From Bilifractor sp002394235 (GTDB lineage: Bacteria > Bacillota > Clostridia > Lachnospirales > Lachnospiraceae): a stretch of DNA of 64,000 bases. A program made the position numbers and the translations under genes. Shown here one piece after another: positions 7,279-16,025 of this stretch. The notes beneath the pieces were generated by a model, which was not told where the DNA came from, did no database searches, and saw only the letters and a list, made by a program, of their open reading frames with translations. Position 1 is the stretch's first letter; the number at the start of each line of letters is the position of its first letter. Location: assembly GCF_052118845.1 (NCBI RefSeq), contig NZ_JBQKGJ010000017.1:9004-73003 (forward strand), given 5' to 3'.

Positions 7279-10200
7279 TCAGAGTTCCTCCGTATCATCA
7301 CTATTGAGAATGAGGCCGGACAAACCTCTCAGATAGGCATTTGGCTCACGGCTGGACGGATCCGTATAGGAAGCCCTGATGACAATACTGCAATTGCCGC
7401 TCCACTGACCTGCCTGCCGCAAAGACTCTATGGCTGTCCGGATCTTTCTGGCAATGTTTCTGACTTCTTCCTTGCTGGTAAATCTCATGATCAGGTAAAA
7501 ATAACTTTCCTGGGTTCTGCCAATGACACAATTCCTGCCAGCGCAGTCTTTCAGAATACAGCCAACTTTCTGCAGAAGACGATCGCCAGAGCTGTCTCCA
7601 TAAAGCTTTTTTACTTCCCGGTATTCCGGCACATACACCTCGATCATCGCAACATTCATGCCTGTCCGCCAGCGCTCAATGAGGAAGGAATAGACACCAT
7701 CCGAAACACCACGGGCATTGGCAAGTCCGGTCACTGGATCAACAGATGAAAGCCTCCTGCTTTCTGCAATGGACTGCTGCTCTTCTGCAGCATCAATCAC
7801 CGTTCCCAGAATTCCTATGATTCTGCCATCACGATAGACCGGAACCTTACTGACAACAATATGCTGATTAGAGCCATTGATAATACAGTCCCCATTGCGC
7901 AGATAAAACTTCCTGCCCTTCCTGAGAACTTCTTCCTCATCCCTTCTGAATGGCCCCGGATGAATATGCCATCCCATATCCTCATCGGTTTTGCCAATGA
8001 TCTCTTTTTCAGACTGAATGCCAAAATATTGAAGAAAGCTCTTGCTTGCCCCAACGAACCTGCGCCTGTCATCCTTCCAGAAATACATGCGTTTTGCATT
8101 CATGATCAAATTCTTCCAGAGAATATCCCCGCTCATCTCCACATGCGTATGATCCTTGTATTCCTGGTGATACAAAGCCACAATCTCCTGAATATCTGCC
8201 TCTGGCAGGACGGCACTTACCGTCACGTGCAATACTTTATTAAAATCTGATCTCTGCACGGGAATCAGGATATGCAGAAACCATTGATATTCTCCCGATG
8301 CCGTCATACTCCGGAAAAAATCCATCAGTGCATGATTCCTGCTTTTCTCCAGACGTGCTTTCATAGTAGTGACATCCAGAAAATCTGCCAGCCGCTCCTG
8401 ATCAGGCAGATAGCAGTAATTCATCCTCCAGGCATGAATCACCGCATCAATATGATGAAGCTCTGTGCCAACCCCCATCGGCTGATCCGACAGAGAAGAC
8501 TTAATGCCCAGAACCGTATCATTTTCAAGGTCATAGATTGCAATATCATTGCACAAATAGTACAGATCGCTCATCGCGCCAAGCGATGCCTGCTGGAGAT
8601 CCGCAACATTTACCTTCACATACTGTATATGAACGGTATACAGATAATGACTGCCCTGTCTGGCCACCACAGATGCTGTCAATTGCATATAGTGATCACC
8701 GGAAGGATAGGCTGCTGTCTGCGGTCCTTCTTTCCTTCTGAGCTGCTGATCCACAAACTGCCGATGAAAGATGTGGATCGGATCACCGGGCATATTGATC
8801 CTGTGCTCCCATTCAGTCAGATTATGCACATTATCCCTTGCCAGGATCTCTTTGTAAGCCTTATTCGCAAAGAGAATCTTCAGTGTTTCACCATCATCAT
8901 CCACAACACACAAAGACTCATCCGTCAGATAGTCAATGCGGCTCAGTCTGGTCAGATAAGATCTCCAGATCGCCTTTTCAGGCTCCAGACCGCGCTGCTG
9001 AAAATACGATTTCAGTTTCTCTTCCGGCATCGGAGGCGCAAAGAAATACCCCTGTATGTTTTCACATCCGATTTCCCGCAAAAAGAGAAACTGTTCTTCT
9101 GTTTCAACTCCTTCGGCCAGAGTAGAAATATCCAGCTTCTTTGCCATGCGCACAATAGCCGTAATAATCTGCCGGGACTTCTCATCAAAATCCCTCAGGA
9201 AAGACATATCAAGCTTCAGCTTGTCAAAAGAATAGTTTTTCAATACCCCCAGCGATGAGTATCCGGATCCAAAATCATCCATCCACACCTTGTAGCCCAT
9301 CTGATGAAAGCGCTGAATGAACCGGTCCACTTTATCAACATTTTTGATAAAAAAGCTTTCTGTAACTTCCAGATTGGTGAACTCTCTGGGCACCCCATAC
9401 TTCTTTGAAATCCGGTCAATCGCATCCGGAAGGTCATCATGCAGAAAGTCATTTCTGGACAGATTCACAGATGCCGGAATCGGAATGATTCCTTCTTTCA
9501 TAGCCTCTGCATAGTCTTTGCAAACCTGTTCAAACACATAAAGATCCAGCTGACAGATCTGACCGCTTTCCTCCAGAATCGGAATAAACTGAGCCGGAGA
9601 AATCATGCCATAAACAGGATCAATCCACCGTGTCAGTGCCTCACAATTGCACACTGTTCTGGTCATGGTGCGAATGATCGGCTGATAATAGATATGAATC
9701 CAGCCATTTTCCAATGCCTTGTCAAAATTCCGCATAATATGGAATTTCATCGCATTGTTTTTCTGAATATCGGCATCAAACCATGCATATGCAGAGACCG
9801 TTGTCCGGGAAAGGGATTCACAGGCCAGTCTGGCTTTGTCACAGGCATCTGTCAGTCTGGTATCAGGATTATCATACTTAAAGATGCCGGTCTTCACCGT
9901 CAGATTATTGCCATCACCAAGCTCATTCATCCTGGCAAACAAGTCATGCAGCTTTTCTTCAATCCGGTCATTTTCTGCATAGACGGCAAAGTGGTCACTT
10001 TCAAACCGAGAAGCCCTCTCCCTGCCAAAATACGTTTTGATCAGTTCACCAAGAGCCCTGATCTGCCGGTCCCCAACCTCAAGGCCATACCTGCTGTTAT
10101 ATTCCTTCAATCCACTCAGATCAAAATACATGATGACAGGTACCTGATTCTTTGCCCGGATCTTCGCAATGCCGGATACGGCATCATCGAAAAAATGCGT

Positions 10201-10701
10201 CATATTCTGCAGTCCGGTCAGACTGTCATAATGCTTTGCAAATTCTGTACTTTCAGAAGGCGTATACTTGTCAGACAGAGATGTCAGCACTGCCGTAAGC
10301 AACTGATCACTGCCCGTATCTGCCGTCTCATCTGCATACGTGATAAAAGCAATATCAGCACCATCTACCGTAATATGTCTGCCTGTCGCATGAATCAGAT
10401 GATAGTCCTCCTGATCCTGGCGGCGGTTTCTGAACACAACATCATAGTCATGCTTATGCATGGCAAAGTCGTAAGCACACTTCTCCATCCGTGCAATATC
10501 ATCCGGATGCACATCCCGGTAGAGATCTCTGCCAAGACCATACACCGCTTCCTCACTGCTGCTGTATCCAAAAAGATCTAGATATGCCCTGGAAACAAGA
10601 AGAGGCCTGATCTGTTCATCAATGTACTGATACACCGCAATCGGAATCGGTACATTCTCAATAAATGCACGTGTATCATCAGAAAACGCATAGGCTTTCA
10701 T
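7279..10701 (-). CDS. large EAL-domain c-di-GMP phosphodiesterase with two degenerate GGDEF domains
   Basis: The 1140-residue soluble protein has, in order, an N-terminal PAS-like sensor, a GGDEF-like domain (about 160-310), an EAL domain (about 320-585), a sensor-like middle, a second PAS (about 900-1000) and a C-terminal GGDEF-like domain. The first GGDEF reads FESDHF and the last RTQESYF, so neither should make c-di-GMP. The EAL domain keeps its catalytic motifs: CEALTRW, NLEVTES, MDDFGSGYSSL, KLDMSF and EGVETEEQ. The protein should therefore degrade c-di-GMP, with the other domains sensing or regulating. I chose the ATG at 10701 because GGGAGG lies 8 nt before it. A diguanylate cyclase gene lies upstream and the pilus genes beyond it, so it may set c-di-GMP for pilus control. 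A poly-G tract lies about 100 bp upstream of its start. Confidence 0.92.
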   Translation of the reverse strand: MKAYAFSDDTRAFIENVPIPIAVYQYIDEQIRPLLVSRAYLDLFGYSSSEEAVYGLGRDLYRDVHPDDIARMEKCAYDFAMHKHDYDVVFRNRRQDQEDYHLIHATGRHITVDGADIAFITYADETADTGSDQLLTAVLTSLSDKYTPSESTEFAKHYDSLTGLQNMTHFFDDAVSGIAKIRAKNQVPVIMYFDLSGLKEYNSRYGLEVGDRQIRALGELIKTYFGRERASRFESDHFAVYAENDRIEEKLHDLFARMNELGDGNNLTVKTGIFKYDNPDTRLTDACDKARLACESLSRTTVSAYAWFDADIQKNNAMKFHIMRNFDKALENGWIHIYYQPIIRTMTRTVCNCEALTRWIDPVYGMISPAQFIPILEESGQICQLDLYVFEQVCKDYAEAMKEGIIPIPASVNLSRNDFLHDDLPDAIDRISKKYGVPREFTNLEVTESFFIKNVDKVDRFIQRFHQMGYKVWMDDFGSGYSSLGVLKNYSFDKLKLDMSFLRDFDEKSRQIITAIVRMAKKLDISTLAEGVETEEQFLFLREIGCENIQGYFFAPPMPEEKLKSYFQQRGLEPEKAIWRSYLTRLSRIDYLTDESLCVVDDDGETLKILFANKAYKEILARDNVHNLTEWEHRINMPGDPIHIFHRQFVDQQLRRKEGPQTAAYPSGDHYMQLTASVVARQGSHYLYTVHIQYVKVNVADLQQASLGAMSDLYYLCNDIAIYDLENDTVLGIKSSLSDQPMGVGTELHHIDAVIHAWRMNYCYLPDQERLADFLDVTTMKARLEKSRNHALMDFFRSMTASGEYQWFLHILIPVQRSDFNKVLHVTVSAVLPEADIQEIVALYHQEYKDHTHVEMSGDILWKNLIMNAKRMYFWKDDRRRFVGASKSFLQYFGIQSEKEIIGKTDEDMGWHIHPGPFRRDEEEVLRKGRKFYLRNGDCIINGSNQHIVVSKVPVYRDGRIIGILGTVIDAAEEQQSIAESRRLSSVDPVTGLANARGVSDGVYSFLIERWRTGMNVAMIEVYVPEYREVKKLYGDSSGDRLLQKVGCILKDCAGRNCVIGRTQESYFYLIMRFTSKEEVRNIARKIRTAIESLRQAGQWSGNCSIVIRASYTDPSSREPNAYLRGLSGLILNSDDTEEL

Positions 10702-10799
10702 AACCTCTTCCTCCCTTCTCATTTCCTGCTTTCCGGCAGACTGATAACTGACACACTTCTTTTTCAGAATACAACATCATAAGGAATACAGGGACTCTA

Positions 10800-10810
10800 C
10801 CCCCCCCCCC
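10800..10810. repeat. 11-base homopolymer (C on plus, G on minus)
   Basis: Eleven consecutive C residues lie between the two c-di-GMP genes, about 100 bp upstream of the EAL gene and 54 bp downstream of the cyclase stop. Tracts of this length are prone to slipped-strand change. Confidence 0.9.
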
Positions 10811-10864
10811 GCAAATTTTCAACACCGTACCAGTCACTGTAAAACACCTCCTTGCGCACATCAT

Positions 10865-12124
10865 TTACACCCTTGTCTGATCCTTTTCATCACAATGTTC
10901 TTCCGCACTCTGACTGATCTGGCCATCCACGGCAAAGATCTGATTTCTTCCGTTTTTCTTTGCCGCATACAACGCATCATCCGCACATTTATAGATTGCC
11001 CCCGCGCTCTCGCTTTCCCTGATCTGCACACATCCAATCGAACAGGTAATCCCGCTGCCGTCAGGAAGCCTGACCGTACGAATCGCTTCGGCGGCAAGCC
11101 TCACTCTCGCCATCGGATCACGGCCTGAAAGAAGAATGGCAAACTCATCGCCGCCAATCCGTCCTGTCGCAACCTTAGCTTTATCAAAACCATTATTTGT
11201 CAATTTATAATCGCACTCATAGGAAGCACCGGGATTATCAATAAATGCCTGTTTTCCTGCCGGGAATAAATCATTGACAACATCCGTGCACGATTCCGGA
11301 GCACTCTGCAGCAAAGACCACAGCATATTTGTAGCAACCGCACGAATACAATAATCGCCAACCTGATGCCCGAACCGGTCATTGATCTCCTTGAAGTGAT
11401 CAATGTCGATCACCGCAAAGACATACTCCGCATCAGGCATGCCGGAAAGAATCCGATCCGCTTCGGCAAAGAAATACTGATGATTTAGCAGACCGGTCAG
11501 GCTGTCAATATTTGCCATGAAGTGATAGTGATTACTGATGAGATAGTGATGAATCCTCTCCCTGTGAAAGAAATAGGCAATAAAACCGCAAACCAGGAAG
11601 AAGGAAAAGGCATTGAGCACATCCCCGGAAGCAATGGCAGGAGCCTTGACAAGATAAGAGCTGATATCAAAAATCAGCATGCAGCCAAGCTCAAAGAGCA
11701 TCAGATAACCAAGTGAATAATTCAGAAACAGAGCTACCAGGGTCTGCATTACCAGGAAGGATGTTGCTACCTGATGAGGATCCACAATGGACGCAACAAT
11801 CCCGAAAAACATCAGGCCGGCACAGGCAGAACCAATATCGATACGCGCTGCCCGGACATTGCCAGCCTTCCTGTGATGCGGCATCGCGAACTGTACCTCC
11901 ACAAGGATTGTATAGACCAGGCAGAGCTCATAGCAAGGCGCAAAAGAACGATTGATCACGCCAGACAAAGACAGAATGGCATAAACAAACATCATGACCA
12001 TCAGAATATGATTAAGAATCCGCGCCGATTTCCAGTTCTCCGCCGCAATCTGTTCTTTGCAGGAGTCATACTGATCTGACTCAAATCCATAGCAATTGAA
12101 TCGACGTATACACTTTCCAACCAT
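10865..12124 (-). CDS. membrane diguanylate cyclase (GGDEF)
   Basis: The 419-residue protein has an N-terminal membrane region of about six hydrophobic helices (residues 40-190), then a GGDEF domain opening with ANIDSLTGLLNHQYF and carrying an intact RIGGDEFAILLSG active site. An insert of roughly 40 residues (from SAPESCTDVV to TNNGFDKAK) lies ahead of the active-site loop. The RxxD inhibitory site expected five residues before GGDEF is absent, so product feedback may be lacking. It should make c-di-GMP from two GTP at the membrane. I start it at ATG 12124, just after a G-rich stretch; the ATG six codons upstream lacks a ribosome binding site. It pairs with the downstream phosphodiesterase. 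Confidence 0.9.
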   Translation of the reverse strand: MVGKCIRRFNCYGFESDQYDSCKEQIAAENWKSARILNHILMVMMFVYAILSLSGVINRSFAPCYELCLVYTILVEVQFAMPHHRKAGNVRAARIDIGSACAGLMFFGIVASIVDPHQVATSFLVMQTLVALFLNYSLGYLMLFELGCMLIFDISSYLVKAPAIASGDVLNAFSFFLVCGFIAYFFHRERIHHYLISNHYHFMANIDSLTGLLNHQYFFAEADRILSGMPDAEYVFAVIDIDHFKEINDRFGHQVGDYCIRAVATNMLWSLLQSAPESCTDVVNDLFPAGKQAFIDNPGASYECDYKLTNNGFDKAKVATGRIGGDEFAILLSGRDPMARVRLAAEAIRTVRLPDGSGITCSIGCVQIRESESAGAIYKCADDALYAAKKNGRNQIFAVDGQISQSAEEHCDEKDQTRV

Positions 12125-12194
12125 AGGCCCCCCACTTCTCATATATCATGAGACTGCTTTTCCCTTTCAGTCATCCCATGAATTGAAAAACGCT

Positions 12195-12378
12195 TTATTT
12201 TGGTGGAATTTCTATCAACATATGCACATGGTCTGGACACACTTCGGCTTCCAATATATTCACTCCCTTCCACTTACATAGCTGCCTTATTATTGATCCA
12301 ATTTCCACTCTCTTTTCCCCATAGAATATCTTTCTTCTATATTTCGGTGCGAAGACAACATGGTACTTACAATTCCAT
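12195..12378 (-). pseudogene. IS200/IS605-type TnpA transposase fragment
   Basis: About 60 codons match the centre of IS200-family Y1 transposases: WNCKYHVVFAPKYRRK, then WKGVNILEAEVCPDHVHMLI with the HUH-type metal motif. It stops just after the HUH segment, so the catalytic tyrosine is missing, and the N-terminal residues are missing too. It is fused to an hsdR fragment at its upstream side. Confidence 0.8.
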
Positions 12379-12525
12379 GTTGCCGCGGAGATTGATCCGA
12401 CCATCCGTGATCTTCGTCTCCATAGTGATGTTGACGCCATTCATCCACCCGCTCCGGTTGATGGCAGGCGTGATGTAATTGAGCTTGATATCCTCCTCGG
12501 TCATCTGCTTTTTATCAAGAATCAT
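12376..12525 (-). pseudogene. hsdR (type I restriction subunit) 5' fragment
   Basis: The first 50 codons of a type I restriction R subunit remain, beginning MILDKKQMTEEDIKLNYITP and continuing through AGW-like and TDGRINLRGN motifs typical of the HsdR N-terminus. The frame then breaks into the IS200 fragment. A G-rich ribosome binding site precedes it. No hsdM or hsdS is present nearby, so this is a relic of a lost restriction system. Confidence 0.6.
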
Positions 12526-12657
12526 AGCAGCAGTCCCCCGCGTGTAAAAAATGATTAGATAAAATCAGTATACCATGAATAGGCTGTACCGGACTCTGAA
12601 AAAATGAACAAGTGTAAACAAAATCCGATATGTAGAACCACAGAGAAGCAGAAAAGC

Positions 12658-12681
12658 GATGCAGGGAATGATCCCCGCACC
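12658..12681 (-). terminator. rho-independent terminator after the last prepilin gene
   Basis: A 10-bp stem with two G-U pairs and a 4-base loop, followed on the minus strand by GCTTTTC. It lies 18 bp downstream of the prepilin gene stop and probably closes the pilus region. Confidence 0.7.
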
Positions 12682-12698
12682 GCCGTCTATTCTATTCC

Positions 12699-13475
12699 TT
12701 ATTTCAACTTCCATGTTTTCCCACCATCCGGAGAAAAATAAACCGCATCAGGCATTACAAGTGTATAATTTTTTATATTGTTTTTTTCATCAAGATCAAA
12801 ATAGGCAAATGCCTGAACATTAGGTGTATATTCATCCCATTTTTCGATCTTGTAAAATTTGCTGTCTTTAAACTTTTCTGCAACCGGATTCTTCTCAAAC
12901 GCTTCCGCCGCTTCCTGAAATTTAGATCCTTTTCCGGCATAAAATGATCTTACATACACATCTGTCCCGTTAACCTTAACTGTCTTCGTAAAATATGCTG
13001 CATTTCCATAATCCACCAGACTACTTGCTGTAAACTTGCTACTGCTGTTTACCGCCTTAGTAATTTCTGTGAGTGTTGCCGTACCAGACCATATAAACTT
13101 AACACCATTTGCCGAATCATAGGAAACTCTGCACTGACCATCGGGCTGAGGTGTCCCGATCCAATGCGATGTATCAGTAGATGTGACTCCTGCAATGTTC
13201 ACATTCGAGGTCTGCCAACCTGCCTGCTGCTGTTTCAGATCGACATCCAGATAATAAGTTCCATTTCGATAACTTACTGAATTCTGATCTTCCGTCTGTG
13301 CAGCAGCCATCACCTGCGCATATGCACTTCTCACGTTAGCAAGGTCCGTCGCCTCCCGCGATTTCTCCAGCTGCCTGCTAAAGATCGGGATGGATATCGC
13401 AACGAGCACAGCAATGATGGCAACAACGATCAAAAGTTCCGCTAGTGTGAAGCCTTTTTTGTTCTTTGTCCACAT
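12699..13475 (-). CDS. type IV prepilin, large (258 residues)
   Basis: The N-terminus has the class III-free, type IVa prepilin signal: a short basic leader, the PilD cut site KKG|FTLAELL with Glu5 intact, and one long hydrophobic helix. An amphipathic stretch (SRQLEKSREATDLANVRSAY) and a long globular C-terminal domain follow. The protein would be processed by the prepilin peptidase and assembled into the pilus. It is the largest prepilin in the set and has an intact frame with a good AGGAGG site. It is separated from the next prepilin upstream by a small hypothetical gene and a terminator, so it may be transcribed on its own. A minor or tip pilin is possible given the size. Confidence 0.9.
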   Translation of the reverse strand: MWTKNKKGFTLAELLIVVAIIAVLVAISIPIFSRQLEKSREATDLANVRSAYAQVMAAAQTEDQNSVSYRNGTYYLDVDLKQQQAGWQTSNVNIAGVTSTDTSHWIGTPQPDGQCRVSYDSANGVKFIWSGTATLTEITKAVNSSSKFTASSLVDYGNAAYFTKTVKVNGTDVYVRSFYAGKGSKFQEAAEAFEKNPVAEKFKDSKFYKIEKWDEYTPNVQAFAYFDLDEKNNIKNYTLVMPDAVYFSPDGGKTWKLK

Positions 13476-13503
13476 GAGATCACACCTCCTATGATTACTG
13501 AAA

Positions 13504-13522
13504 AGCCCGAAACAAGCGGGCT
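13504..13522 (-). terminator. short hairpin terminator
   Basis: Stem AGCCCG / CGGGCT with a 7-base loop, followed on the minus strand by TTTTC. It lies downstream of the 13612-13923 gene. Confidence 0.6.
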
Positions 13523-13611
13523 GGATTATCCGTTTATTCCGGGTCTCATCGATGTCATTGGTACAGGCAAAGTCTCTGCACCGCTCATTCAGTATCGTGA
13601 TACGGCATCCA

Positions 13612-13923
13612 TTATTTGATATTGTGCTTGTTCATCTTCTCTTTGAAGATATCCGTGATGATCGTTCTAAGCTCCTCACGCTCCTTTTCCGGCAGTTCTC
13701 CCGGGTTCTTTGCGACTGCATACAGCTCAGGATACTGATTGGCGATCCGCTCGATGGTTTTTGTCGTTGCGTGCTTTCTCACGAAGAAGGGGATCTTCTT
13801 GATCCACTCCTGTGGGACGAGAGCAAGGATCTTGTCAGCGGCTTCTTTATCACTGATCTCAGCGGTGGAAAGGCCGGTGTTGATTTGTTTCTGTTCTTTA
13901 TCTGTAAAATCGTTGAGGTTCAT
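13612..13923 (-). CDS. small conserved-looking hypothetical protein (103 residues)
   Basis: A soluble, highly charged helical protein starting MNLNDFTDKEQKQINTGLST and ending with a basic tail. No signal peptide or membrane helix is visible and I do not recognise a family. The ATG at 13923 has GGAG 8 nt upstream, and the hairpin at 13504-13522 follows the stop, so it looks like a real single-gene unit. It interrupts the run of prepilin genes, which hints at insertion or at a pilus-related accessory role; neither can be decided from sequence. Confidence 0.6.
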   Translation of the reverse strand: MNLNDFTDKEQKQINTGLSTAEISDKEAADKILALVPQEWIKKIPFFVRKHATTKTIERIANQYPELYAVAKNPGELPEKEREELRTIITDIFKEKMNKHNIK

Positions 13924-14040
13924 AATCAAAACTCCATTTAATCAAATTGCCTGTTCTTGTTTCGGAATTTGCTCTGCTATCTTTCTGAGTATTCAACATA
14001 AACAGTACATCATTGTCAAATTTGCTACCGACACTCTATA

Positions 14041-14529
14041 TTATTTTGACGGCGGTGGTGTAATTACTTGAACCTTCTCTAAAGTTCCATATGTCGTATA
14101 CTGGAAAACAACATACGGACTTACTCCTGCTACTCCTGCGTCTGGTGTTAAGACTTCTGCAAAAGGAAGATTGTCCGCCAATCCTGAATAATTATTTCTC
14201 TTTTTGCTTTTTATTATAACATTCATAACACAGATCTGGAAAATGTTACCATTCTTGAAATTAACTGTCATAGAAGTTTTTCCATTTGAATCTTTAATAG
14301 GTGTGCTATGTACTCTATCATCCTGTCTGCCATCTGAAAATTCACATGTAAGATACTCGGTCTGGGCCTCGGCATATGCTGATCGAAGATTAGCTACGGT
14401 AACTGCATCCCTTGCCTTCTCCAGCTGCTTACTGAAGATCGGGATGGATATTGCAACGAGTACTCCAATTATAGCTACTACGATTAAAAGTTCCGCAAGA
14501 GTGAATCCATTGTTGTCTTCTCTCCTCAT
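14041..14529 (-). CDS. type IV prepilin (162 residues)
   Basis: It starts MRREDNNGFTLAELL, giving a PilD cleavage site after Gly with Glu5 intact, followed by a long hydrophobic helix and the SKQLEKARDAVTVANLRSAY stretch. The globular domain is short and ends in PPPSK. The first 130 bp are nearly identical to the truncated prepilin copy directly upstream (14537-14716), so the two arose by a recent duplication or gene conversion. The ribosome binding site GGAGGTGA overlaps the last codons of that truncated copy, so translation of the two may be coupled. It appears intact. Confidence 0.88.
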   Translation of the reverse strand: MRREDNNGFTLAELLIVVAIIGVLVAISIPIFSKQLEKARDAVTVANLRSAYAEAQTEYLTCEFSDGRQDDRVHSTPIKDSNGKTSMTVNFKNGNIFQICVMNVIIKSKKRNNYSGLADNLPFAEVLTPDAGVAGVSPYVVFQYTTYGTLEKVQVITPPPSK

Positions 14530-14536
14530 GTTGTGT

Positions 14537-14716
14537 TCACCTCCGGTCTATAACTTCTGAATATACATTTCGCAAATTTGCCAGTGTCGTTGCGTCCCTT
14601 GCCTTCTCCAGCTGCTTACTGAAGATCGGGATGGATATTGCAACGAGTACTCCAATTATAGCTACTACGATTAAAAGTTTCGCAAGAGTGAATCCCTTGT
14701 TGTCATCTCTCCTCAT
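14537..14716 (-). pseudogene. truncated prepilin with Glu5 changed to Lys
   Basis: A 59-codon frame with its own GGAGGTGA ribosome binding site encodes a prepilin leader and helix, then stops in the region where the globular domain should begin (LRNVYSEVIDRR). The leader reads MRRDDNKGFTLAKLL: the glutamate five residues after the cut site, needed for normal assembly and methylation, is lysine. It could not be a normal structural pilin. It could be a dead duplicate or a donor for recombination with the neighbouring intact gene, whose 5' end is nearly identical. Confidence 0.8.
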
Positions 14717-14769
14717 GTCATGTTCACCTCCGGTCGCTATCTTGCTATAATCTTGCTCCCCCTATTTTC

Positions 14770-14875
14770 ATTCTTGCTTTCCTGGACTGATGATTGAAAT
14801 GCTGGTGACGACAAGCGCTCAATTGATGGCAGTCACGGTGAGGAAAGCAAGGAGTTTGAAGTTCTTTGTAACCGC
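14770..14875 (-). pseudogene. relic of a prepilin N-terminus
   Basis: In one minus-strand frame the sequence reads NFKLLAFLTVTAIN, stop, ALVVTSISIISPGKQE. This aligns residue by residue with the prepilin helix pattern F-T-L-A-E-L-L-I-V-V-A-I-I-G-V-L-V-A-I-S-I-P-I. It has a stop in the helix and no start, so it is an old degraded copy between the ATA-start prepilin and the truncated prepilin. Confidence 0.5.
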
Positions 14876-14902
14876 TCCTCATCTCCAAACGCCTGCCTTC
14901 CA

Positions 14903-15421
14903 TTACCACAAGCACACAATTGCCAGGAAAGTTCCATCTCCCTGCATGGCAACATCCCAATAGCGGTAAATGCGGTCGGTGAGGACGGTATTAGGATGTT
15001 GTTTCGCATCATATTTTACTTGGCTTGTTGTATTCTCATCCCATTTTGAAACATCACTTATACCTAGGCCGTTATGGTTAGGTTGATACCCTATGTTTGC
15101 AAAGCTATTATAAACCGTTCCCTTATATGGGCTCGTGTCACTGACTCCCAGATAAGTACATTTCCCTGTTGCGGTATCGTACCTGAAGTACATGTGCTTG
15201 GGGTCTCCATTAGGTGTTTTTGCCTTATGTTCCTCCGGTGCATCAATGAACTCAGCCATCGCTGCAGATAAAGCAGATCTCGCGTTTGCTTTGTTTGTTG
15301 CAAGTCTAGCTTTCTTGAGCTGGGCGGTAAAGATCGGGATGGATATCGCAACAAGTACTCCAATGATGGCAACCACGATCAGGAGTTCCGCTAATGTAAA
15401 GCCCTTCTTATTCTTTTTTAT
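14903..15421 (-). CDS. type IV prepilin with ATA in place of ATG (172 residues)
   Basis: The frame from KKNKKGFTLAELL onward is a complete prepilin with Glu5 intact, the TAQLKKARLATNKANARSA stretch and a globular domain with one cysteine at each end. The position of the start codon reads ATA (15419-15421). The paralogue at 16472 has an almost identical leader, SD and spacer but ATG. No other in-frame start exists before the cut site; the first GTG lies inside the hydrophobic helix. Either ATA initiates at low level or the gene has been silenced by a single G-to-A change while the rest stays intact. Confidence 0.75.
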   Translation of the reverse strand: MKKNKKGFTLAELLIVVAIIGVLVAISIPIFTAQLKKARLATNKANARSALSAAMAEFIDAPEEHKAKTPNGDPKHMYFRYDTATGKCTYLGVSDTSPYKGTVYNSFANIGYQPNHNGLGISDVSKWDENTTSQVKYDAKQHPNTVLTDRIYRYWDVAMQGDGTFLAIVCLW

Positions 15422-15477
15422 AGAGCATCACTCCTTTCGTTTGATATGGATCTGTACTGCATCACCGCGATACTCTA

Positions 15478-15960
15478 TCAATATGGGTCCCTTACATTTT
15501 TACTTTTGTAGTTATCGTTCGCCTGTATCTTTGTGATGGATTCATCTTTATCGAACGTATAAATGTAGTGGTAGAAATAGTAATCTCCAAACTTATAATC
15601 CTTATTTTGCGCCAACGGAGTATTAACATTCCATGATGAAATATCAGTAGGAACTATATTGGCATCCGGACTATAACTATTAATTATCAAATCGCTCTCT
15701 ATATTCGCGCCAGTACTTTTCGATTTTGCGACCTTACCCGAGCGTATATCATACGCAATAATATCGTAAGAAGGATCCTCGAGATATGCAGCATACGCCG
15801 CAGCCTCTCCCGCTCTCGCATTTGCCTGGTTTACTGCAACTCTCGCTTTTCTAAGTTGTGAGGTAAAGATCGGGATGAATATTGCGACAAGCGCTCCAAT
15901 TATTGCGACTACGATGAGGAGTTCTGCAAGGGTGAAGCCTTTATTCAGTTTTCTCTTCAT
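15478..15960 (-). CDS. type IV prepilin (160 residues)
   Basis: It begins MKRKLNKGFTLAELL with Glu5 intact. The helix has small departures from its paralogues (GALVAIFIPIF). The TSQLRKARVAVNQANARAG stretch leads to a tyrosine-rich globular domain without cysteine. It has an AAGGAG-type site and appears intact. It lies 56 bp downstream of its neighbour's stop and 56 bp upstream of the next SD-leader region, in the same direction, as one of a series of diverged paralogues. A minor pilin role is likely. Confidence 0.88.
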   Translation of the reverse strand: MKRKLNKGFTLAELLIVVAIIGALVAIFIPIFTSQLRKARVAVNQANARAGEAAAYAAYLEDPSYDIIAYDIRSGKVAKSKSTGANIESDLIINSYSPDANIVPTDISSWNVNTPLAQNKDYKFGDYYFYHYIYTFDKDESITKIQANDNYKSKNVRDPY

Positions 15961-16025
15961 CCCGCATCACTCCTTATCTGATCCGGCCTAAGATCTCATT
16001 TCAAGAGACAGATTCCATGTATACC

